Positions 6,823-11,262 of a DNA stretch of 11,262 nt are shown one piece after another. Positions within the stretch are counted from its first letter, which is position 1. Each line of letters starts with the position of its first letter. The stretch covers positions 1-11,262 of the forward strand of contig JAFNJA010000063.1 of assembly GCA_017601265.1 (NCBI GenBank). The letters run 5' to 3'. The notes below the pieces were generated by a model that ran no database searches, had not been told where the DNA came from, and saw only the letters and a program-made list of their open reading frames with translations. Both the position numbers and the translations under genes were made by a program. Source of the stretch: Candidatus Brockarchaeota archaeon (GTDB lineage Archaea > Thermoproteota > EX4484-205 > DTQO01).

Positions 6823-8348
6823 GAAGAGGTAAAGGGCTTATCGCGTTCGAAGAACTGAAATCGAAGATCATAAGCCAGGGATTTTGCACTCTTTGCGGTG
6901 CTTGCGAAGCTGCCTGTCCGGTCGATGCCATCAAGGTGGACGAGGAGGGGTTGCGCTACGACGATTGCTCTGATTTCTTGGACTTCTGCCCGATCTGCTA
7001 CGATATCTGCCCCCACACGGAACCGCTCCTGATGGAGGCGATGAGGTTCGTTGCCGATGCTCCGATGAGGGGCAGCGCAATAGGCCATTACAGAAAAATC
7101 CTGCTGGCGCAGGCCACGGACGAAAGGACCAGGGAGATGAGCCGCGGCGGGGGAGTGGTAACGGCCATTCTGGCCCAAGCTATAGAGGACGGCATGATCG
7201 ACAGCGCCGTGACTTCCGAATCGGAGCCTCAAGCTCCTTTGAAGCTCAAGCCGCGCATTAGCTTGGTTCCTGACGACGTCCTATCCGCGATCGACAGCAA
7301 GTTCACGGCGTCCTCTGTCGCTAAGGCCTTCGGGAGCGCCGTCCGCGACTACGGGAAAGCCAAGATAGCCTTCGTTGGAGTGCCGCACCAAGTTCTCGCC
7401 ATACGAAAGCTCGAGGCTTGGGAGCACAAGATCATGAGCAGCCTGGAGGTGACCGTAGGCCTGTTCTGCCTCTGGGTTTTCTCCTTGAACAAGCTGCTGC
7501 GCCACCTTGAGAGGGAGCTGGGGCTCCGGCACTCCGACGTGGTGAGGATGGACCTGACCGACAAGTACGAGATTTTGACCTCAGGCGGGACCGTCAGGAT
7601 CCCCGTGGAAAAGATCAGGAGGCACGTCCTGAACAAGTGCAGGACGTGCATGGACTTCACGTCCGAACTCGCGGACATCTCGGTAGGGGGAGCCCCGCCA
7701 TTGAGGGGCTGGTCTACGGTGATAATCAGGACGGGGAAGGGCCAGGAGCTCTTCAAAAACGCTCTGGAACGCAAGGTCGTGAGGGCGACGGGGATCGAGG
7801 AGCATGAGGAGGCCTTCGAGCACCTCATGTTCGCGGCAATACAAAAGAAGAAGCTTGCCCTCAGGGAGGCCAAGAGGCTGAGGGCGAGGGGGCTGTCCAT
7901 TCCTCCGGCAGATCTCGACCTGGCGTTCCTGCAGCGGGAGAAGTCCATCATGTCGGGCACGAGGGTAGGGGACGCGATGACCAAGGACGTCATGACCGTC
8001 GATCCCAAAACTAGCGTGGAGAGGCTGCTCGACACCATGATGAAGCACCACCACATGGGGTATCCGGTCGTGGACGGCGAAAACAAGCTGGTCGGAATCG
8101 TAGCGTTCGAGGACATAATGAAGGTGAGGAAGGAAGAGAGGGGAAGGACATTGGTCGAGGACATAATGAAGAAGAGACTGGTCACGGCCAACCCCGGAGA
8201 TTCCGTTCTGGAGGCTTTCGAGAAGATGAGCGACAGGAGGATAGGGCACCTCCTCGTGGTAGATCCCGGCGATGCCGGCGTGCTTTTGGGCATCCTCACG
8301 AGGACGGACGTGATGCGCTCTCTGGAGAGAGCGTTTTTGCGCGGTTGA
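6813..8348 (+). CDS. fpoF: FpoF/FqoF-like F420H2 dehydrogenase subunit (ferredoxin + FrhB) with C-terminal CBS pair
   Basis: This is the likely electron-input subunit, a cytoplasmic flavoprotein oxidising reduced coenzyme F420 and passing electrons through Fe-S clusters to the membrane complex. In order, the 511 residues hold a two-cluster ferredoxin domain (C25, C28, C31, C35 and C52, C59, C62, C66), the FrhB N-terminal domain (SRGGGVVTAILAQAIEDGMID, 110-130) and the FrhB C-terminal domain (FVGVPHQ 187-193, VGLFC 215-219, CRTCMDFTSELADISVGG 276-293, GWSTVIIRTGKG 299-310). Two CBS motifs follow, at about 384-440 (VGDAMTKDVMTVDP) and 447-505 (VEDIMKKRLVTANP). Known FpoF/FqoF proteins end after the FrhB part, so the CBS pair is an added, probably adenine-nucleotide-sensing, module. 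The usual GTPCQ motif reads GVPHQ, losing a cysteine. Start is ATG 6813 or 6819. It lies 49 bases after N in the same direction. The FrhB family also includes enzymes not using F420, but the ferredoxin domain and context favour F420. Confidence 0.85.
   Translation: MWMRRGKGLIAFEELKSKIISQGFCTLCGACEAACPVDAIKVDEEGLRYDDCSDFLDFCPICYDICPHTEPLLMEAMRFVADAPMRGSAIGHYRKILLAQATDERTREMSRGGGVVTAILAQAIEDGMIDSAVTSESEPQAPLKLKPRISLVPDDVLSAIDSKFTASSVAKAFGSAVRDYGKAKIAFVGVPHQVLAIRKLEAWEHKIMSSLEVTVGLFCLWVFSLNKLLRHLERELGLRHSDVVRMDLTDKYEILTSGGTVRIPVEKIRRHVLNKCRTCMDFTSELADISVGGAPPLRGWSTVIIRTGKGQELFKNALERKVVRATGIEEHEEAFEHLMFAAIQKKKLALREAKRLRARGLSIPPADLDLAFLQREKSIMSGTRVGDAMTKDVMTVDPKTSVERLLDTMMKHHHMGYPVVDGENKLVGIVAFEDIMKVRKEERGRTLVEDIMKKRLVTANPGDSVLEAFEKMSDRRIGHLLVVDPGDAGVLLGILTRTDVMRSLERAFLRG
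8316..8338 (+). terminator. Palindrome followed by T5 at the end of the complex I operon
   Basis: CGCTCTCT (8316-8323), a 2-base spacer, then AGAGAGCG (8326-8333) form a perfect 8-bp inverted repeat followed at once by TTTTT (8334-8338). It lies inside the last codons of the fpoF-like gene, 7 bases before the TGA. Archaeal polymerase stops at U-tracts, and a hairpin may help. The position at the end of a long operon facing a convergent gene supports a terminator. T5 is short, so this is moderate evidence. Confidence 0.45.
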
Positions 8349-8403
8349 TGCGGGAAGGTTTGACCGGCCAAGCGGGACTAAGATGCTTGCTTGACTACCA
8401 GCC
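8349..8403. other. Convergent intergenic gap
   Basis: These 55 bases separate the fpoF-like stop from the aldolase stop on the other strand. I see no gene, no T-run of note on either strand, and only a weak 5-bp inverted repeat (CAAGC/GCTTG). Confidence 0.6.
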
Positions 8404-8994
8404 TTACCAAGCCCTGTACTCGGCGGTCTTGTCCCTCTTCGATCCCAAGCCAGTGAGGTCGACGAGGTACCTCGTCATGCAGCTGGCCTCGAGCATGCAG
8501 GTGACGTGGTAGGCCTCCTCCATCAACTTGCCGATCGCGAAGGTGCCGTGGCCCCTCACCAGTATGCCCTTGTACGACTTCAAAGCTTCGCAAACCTTCA
8601 ACTCAAGCTCTTTGGATCCGCTTAGCTTCTCCACGACCACTACGGGTATCTTGTGGAGCATGTAGTCGCCCTCAGCGTCCATCGGGATCACTTCGTCGTA
8701 AAGCAGGGAGCAAACTATCGAGTAAGGTGGGTGGGCGTGGACTATGGCGAGGGCCGAGGTCGATTTGTAGATCGCCCTGTGCACCTCCGTCTCGCTGGAG
8801 CTCAGGACTATGGTCCCCGTGTCCTCCTCGACGCTCGTTTCGATCACGTCCTCAGGGCCTATCTCGTCGCACGCGGCGCCTCTCCGCTTTATGAACATCC
8901 TGTCCCCGCAGCGGATGCTGAGGTTCCCGCTGTGCGAGACCATGTACCCCTTGTCGTGCAGTTTCTTGCTGAACTTGCTTATCTCCCGCCACAT
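8404..8994 (-). CDS. Class II (zinc) sugar-phosphate aldolase, FucA/AraD-adducin family
   Basis: This is probably a cytoplasmic Zn-dependent aldolase that splits a ketose 1-phosphate into dihydroxyacetone phosphate and a small aldehyde. The 196 residues show SHSGNLS (20-26, phosphate-binding loop), SSETEVH with E68 at the catalytic glutamate position of E. coli FucA (Glu73), HAHPPYS with zinc ligands H86 and H88, and RGHGTFAIG with the third ligand H149. Length is near the family norm of about 180-215. The start ATG (8992-8994) has GAGGGG just before it, and this site overlaps the stop codon of the upstream AOR gene (TGAGGGG), so the two are probably co-translated. The stop is TAA at 8404-8406. 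The substrate is unknown: fuculose 1-phosphate, 5-deoxyribulose 1-phosphate and ribulose 1-phosphate are candidates. Methylthioribulose 1-phosphate dehydratase (MtnB) is a related alternative, so I give no symbol. Confidence 0.85.
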   Translation of the reverse strand: MWREISKFSKKLHDKGYMVSHSGNLSIRCGDRMFIKRRGAACDEIGPEDVIETSVEEDTGTIVLSSSETEVHRAIYKSTSALAIVHAHPPYSIVCSLLYDEVIPMDAEGDYMLHKIPVVVVEKLSGSKELELKVCEALKSYKGILVRGHGTFAIGKLMEEAYHVTCMLEASCMTRYLVDLTGLGSKRDKTAEYRAW

Positions 8995-9001
8995 CTTCCC
9001 C

Positions 9002-10777
9002 TCAACCGATCCCTAGCTGGGCGAGCTTTCTGGGGGTTGGTCGGCCATCCTGGTCCCACCCCCTGAACCTGTAGTATTCGTCGAGCATGCGTTCAAGCTC
9101 GACGACCTGCCCCTTAGCGGATCCCTCTTTGAACGGTTCCTCGAGGAACCTTCTGGGCAGCGTGTCATCCTTCCTGCCGAACCCCTCCCTCATGTTAAAG
9201 AGCCTTTCCAAGTTCCAGATCCTCTCCCCCAGCACGAGGAAGTCCTCGGGTTTGTACTCGACGCCGGTGGCCTTGGACAAGAGCCTCGCGTAATGGTCCT
9301 CGTCGAGGGCGTACGACGTGAATCGGCACAGGACGAGGGTGTCCATCGCCGCGTTTAGGTTCTGCTGCACTATGCAGAGGCCCGCCTTGTTCAAGCAGGA
9401 GAAACGGTCCACGCGCTTCGGGAAGCCGAGGACTTCCACCCCGACCATGTAAGACCTGAGGTGGCAGGCTCCCCTGTTGCTCGTGGCGTAGGCGAGCCCC
9501 ATGCCCTTCGTGCCCCGGGGGTCGTACCCTGGTAACTCCAACCCCTTCACTTGGACCGCCGATTCGGGGCAACCGTACTTCTCAGCCAACCTTTTGGAGC
9601 CCTCTGCGAGATCGTTCCCTATGCCTTTCCTGTAAGCGGTGAGCTCCACCAACTCCTTCACCTTCTTCCCGTCGCCCCACTCGATCCTTTCCGGCAGGAA
9701 CCCCCTCTCGTGGAGCTCCATTGCGGTGGCGATCGTCCCTCCCATCGAGATCGTGTCGATGCCTAGCTCGTTGCACAGGTAGTTCGCTTCCGCGACGTCC
9801 TCGAGGTTTCCGACGAGGCAGTCGGAACCGAGGGCGTAGACCGTCTCGTACTCCGGGCCTTCGCCCTGCTTGTTTTTGGTCTTCGTGACGCGCCCGCAGG
9901 CGATGCTGCAGTTGAAGCAGGCCCTTTGCCTCACCAAGATCTTCGCCCTTATGGATTCCCCCGAAACCTCGTCAACGCGCGCGAAACTCGGGCTTAGGAA
10001 GTTCTTGGTAGGCAGGATGTTGAGCTCGTTCATGAGGTTCGCGAGAACGGCCGTCCCGAACCTGGGCAGGGCCTTGTCCGTAACTGGATTCTGTTCCAGC
10101 AGCTTGAAGCACTCCCTCACGACGAAGTTGAAGGACTGCTTATCGTGGATCTTGGTCTTCGCCCTCCCGGAGGCGACGACGGCCTTGAGGTTCTTGCTCC
10201 CCATCACCGCTCCCACGCCCCCTCTGGCCGCAGCCCGGTCGTCGTCGTTCATGATCGCCGCCAACTTTACAAGGTTCTCGCCGGCTGGACCGATGCACGC
10301 GACCCTCGAACCCCTTCCGTGCCTCGAGAGCAGCATCGACCTGGTTTCGTGCGTATCCTTCCCCCAAAGATCCTCGGCCCCCAGTATCTCGAGGTTTCCG
10401 TCCGTTACGTTGAGGTAAACGGGACTTGGTGAACGCCCGCGCAAGACGAGGGCGTCGAGGCCGCAAGCCTTCAAGCTCGGGCCGAAGAACCCCCCTGAGT
10501 TCGAGTCAAATACCGTGTTGGTGAGGGGGGACTTGGTCACGACGCTGAACCTTCCGGAAGTTGGCGCGGACGAACCCGTGAGCGGGCCGGTCGCGAATAC
10601 CAAAACGTTCCTTTCGCCGAGAGCGTCGACCCCCTTCTCGAGCTCGTCGAAGAGGACCTTCGCCCCGTACCCCCTGCCTCCAACGAACTTTTTCGCCACG
10701 TCTTCCTGAAGGTCTTTCCAAACGAAAGAGCCGGTGGTGAGGTTCACGTCGGCGACGCAACCCATCCAGCCGAACAC
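9002..10777 (-). CDS. aor: Aldehyde:ferredoxin oxidoreductase, tungsten type (AOR family)
   Basis: This cytoplasmic enzyme oxidises aldehydes to carboxylic acids and reduces ferredoxin, using a tungsten bis-pterin cofactor and one [4Fe-4S] cluster. The 591-residue length is close to Pyrococcus furiosus AOR (605). Family marks are an N-terminal FVGGRGYGAKVLFDEL, the pterin-domain ARGGVGAVMGSKNLKAV, cluster cysteines C287, C290 and C294 (ACFNCSIACG) with C484 as fourth (DTLVLCRF), the pterin-binding GIDTISMG at D341, and TSNRGACHLR. The cysteine spacing closely follows P. furiosus AOR (288, 291, 295, 494). The start is GTG at 10775-10777, giving the usual N-terminus. An ATG four codons inside is the alternative. 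It leads a two-gene operon with the class II aldolase 7 bases downstream and is divergent from moaD, which serves its cofactor. The exact substrate (AOR, FOR or GOR type) is not settled, though DTLVLC favours broad-range AOR. Confidence 0.93.
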   Translation of the reverse strand: MFGWMGCVADVNLTTGSFVWKDLQEDVAKKFVGGRGYGAKVLFDELEKGVDALGERNVLVFATGPLTGSSAPTSGRFSVVTKSPLTNTVFDSNSGGFFGPSLKACGLDALVLRGRSPSPVYLNVTDGNLEILGAEDLWGKDTHETRSMLLSRHGRGSRVACIGPAGENLVKLAAIMNDDDRAAARGGVGAVMGSKNLKAVVASGRAKTKIHDKQSFNFVVRECFKLLEQNPVTDKALPRFGTAVLANLMNELNILPTKNFLSPSFARVDEVSGESIRAKILVRQRACFNCSIACGRVTKTKNKQGEGPEYETVYALGSDCLVGNLEDVAEANYLCNELGIDTISMGGTIATAMELHERGFLPERIEWGDGKKVKELVELTAYRKGIGNDLAEGSKRLAEKYGCPESAVQVKGLELPGYDPRGTKGMGLAYATSNRGACHLRSYMVGVEVLGFPKRVDRFSCLNKAGLCIVQQNLNAAMDTLVLCRFTSYALDEDHYARLLSKATGVEYKPEDFLVLGERIWNLERLFNMREGFGRKDDTLPRRFLEEPFKEGSAKGQVVELERMLDEYYRFRGWDQDGRPTPRKLAQLGIG

Positions 10778-10888
10778 TAGGCAAGCACCCAGGTTGGGCG
10801 CACCACGGGAACGAGGGGATAAATGCCTTTGCGGGCGGGGAGAAAGGGATTTTAACGCCCGGGCATTTCGCGGGATCGGTCGCGAAGG
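10778..10888. promoter_or_regulatory. Divergent promoter region between AOR and moaD
   Basis: This 111-base gap drives two divergent units. On the minus strand a TATA-like TTTATC (complement of 10818-10823) lies about 41 bases before the AOR start, which would give a leader of roughly 17 bases. On the plus strand TTTTAA (10850-10855) after a purine-rich GAAAGGG (BRE-like) would start transcription near 10878, about 11 bases before moaD. GCCCGGGC (10857-10864) and an inverted repeat lie just downstream of the plus-strand box. Box assignments are by eye. Confidence 0.5.
10867..10886. repeat. Inverted repeat TTCGCG-N8-CGCGAA before moaD
   Basis: Perfect 6-bp arms at 10867-10872 and 10881-10886 with an 8-base spacer. 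The repeat straddles the predicted moaD transcription start and covers most of a GAAGG next to the TTG start, so it could be an operator or a leader hairpin. Chance is possible in GC-rich DNA. Confidence 0.4.
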
Positions 10889-11137
10889 TTGAAGGTCAGG
10901 GTGAAGTTATTCGCTTCGCACAGGGAGGCGGTCGGCAAGGCCGAGGTGGAGGTCGAGGTAGCGGGGAGGGCGAGGGTCAAGGACCTGGTGGAACAGCTCA
11001 TTGCAATGTACCCGAAGCTCGGGGGGGCGATGAGGGGGAGCAGCATATACTCACTGAACCACAAGATCGTGGACGGGGACGCGAAGCTCAGCGACGGGGA
11101 CGTCGTGTCGATATTCCCCCCGGTTGGCGGGGGGTAA
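10889..11137 (+). CDS. moaD: Molybdopterin (tungstopterin) synthase sulfur carrier subunit MoaD
   Basis: This is a small ubiquitin-fold protein whose C-terminal glycine is charged as a thiocarboxylate and donates sulfur to precursor Z, together with MoaE, to make the dithiolene pterin. The 82 residues begin with the typical first strand MKVRVKLFASHREAVG and end PPVGGG, so the essential C-terminal Gly-Gly is present. Length matches the family (about 80-90). The start is TTG at 10889, chosen because it yields the standard N-terminus. GTG at 10901 would cut into the first strand. A close GAAGG directly precedes the TTG, so translation may instead use a short or leaderless message. It is divergent from AOR, which needs the pterin. 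Other archaeal ubiquitin-like modifiers (SAMPs) share the fold and tail, and such a protein may have both roles. Confidence 0.88.
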   Translation: MKVRVKLFASHREAVGKAEVEVEVAGRARVKDLVEQLIAMYPKLGGAMRGSSIYSLNHKIVDGDAKLSDGDVVSIFPPVGGG

Positions 11138-11162
11138 GCGCGCAGGTAAAGCTGGGAAAGGG

Positions 11163-11168
11163 TAATAG
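11163..11168 (+). promoter_or_regulatory. Weak TATA-like box before the last partial gene
   Basis: TAATAG (11163-11168, inside GGGTAATAGAGG) follows a purine-rich GGGAAAG and lies about 27 bases before the ATG at 11193. This spacing fits a leaderless archaeal transcript. The match is weak. Confidence 0.25.
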
Positions 11169-11192
11169 AGGGCGGGGGGCGGTAGTCGGGCG

Positions 11193-11262
11193 ATGGAAGA
11201 GGGCATATCGGTTGGGCAGGACGTCCTGCTTTTCTTCGACAGCAGGCACACGATATTGACGA
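11193..11262 (+). CDS. Start of a further gene, possibly tRNA (adenine-N1)-methyltransferase TrmI, 3' end missing
   Basis: An open frame runs from ATG 11193 to the window end, 23 codons, starting MEEGISVGQDVLLFFDSR. The pattern of an acidic start, then G-(D/Q)-x-V-L-L and D-x-R, resembles the N-terminal small domain of archaeal TrmI, which methylates A57/A58 of tRNA. Too little is visible for a firm call, and the resemblance is from memory of the family. It lies 55 bases after moaD in the same direction with a weak TATA-like box between, so it probably has its own promoter. If TrmI, it is unrelated in function to its neighbours. Confidence 0.4.
   Translation, partial: MEEGISVGQDVLLFFDSRHTILT

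Noticed and set aside
7349..8371. Long open frame on the minus strand across the fpoF-like gene (340 codons)
   Set aside because: It is antisense to well-supported FrhB and CBS motifs, and the translation is Ser-rich and low in complexity.
8653..9066. Plus-strand 137-codon frame over the aldolase
   Set aside because: It is antisense to the zinc-ligand motifs HAH and RGHG of the aldolase, and its translation has no recognisable features.
10506..10784. Minus-strand 92-codon frame at the start of AOR
   Set aside because: It overlaps the N-terminus of AOR in another frame, and the AOR frame carries the conserved VGGRGYGAK motif.
1..11262. CRISPR arrays, tRNA or rRNA genes, insertion sequences, toxin-antitoxin pairs
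   Set aside because: I looked for direct repeats with spacers, cloverleaf-like stretches, transposase motifs and small gene pairs and saw none. The window is a dense set of metabolic genes.

Overview
The window looks like chromosomal DNA of an archaeon, most likely a thermophile and possibly of the TACK lineages. The lineage is an inference from several signs. Translated families are of archaeal type, AGG (Arg) and ATA (Ile) codons are common, and several starts are GTG or TTG. AT-rich TATA-like boxes lie about 25-40 bases before starts, and genes are packed with gaps of a few bases. A complex I-like operon ends in a coenzyme F420 module, and a tungsten-type aldehyde oxidoreductase is present. 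I cannot name the species.

Region 1 (1-8348, + strand) is the 3' part of an operon for a membrane-bound, proton-pumping, complex I-like oxidoreductase in the order H-I-J-K-L-M-N. It covers the membrane anchor H (cut by the window start), the ferredoxin-like I, small membrane subunits J and K, and three antiporter-like subunits L, M and N. Next comes a gene that resembles the F420H2-oxidising subunit FpoF/FqoF (two-cluster ferredoxin domain plus FrhB-type domains) but carries an extra C-terminal pair of CBS domains. The simplest reading is that F420H2, not NADH, feeds this complex, that electrons go to a membrane quinone or similar carrier, and that the CBS pair senses adenine nucleotides. Several proton-path residues differ from the textbook set in K, M and most of all N. 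A perfect palindrome followed by T5 at the very end of the fpoF-like gene may be the operon terminator.

Region 2 (8349-8403) is a short convergent intergenic gap.

Region 3 (8404-10777, - strand) is a two-gene operon: a tungsten-dependent aldehyde:ferredoxin oxidoreductase (AOR family) followed 7 bases later by a class II, zinc-type sugar-phosphate aldolase. An aldolase that releases a small aldehyde next to an enzyme that oxidises aldehydes suggests a short pathway. One testable idea is lactaldehyde to lactate, which would supply the lactate part of F420 used by region 1.

Region 4 (10778-11262) is a divergent promoter region with TATA-like boxes for both directions and an inverted repeat. 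It is followed by moaD (+ strand), the sulfur carrier for the pterin cofactor that AOR needs, and then by the first codons of another gene whose start resembles an archaeal tRNA m1A methyltransferase.
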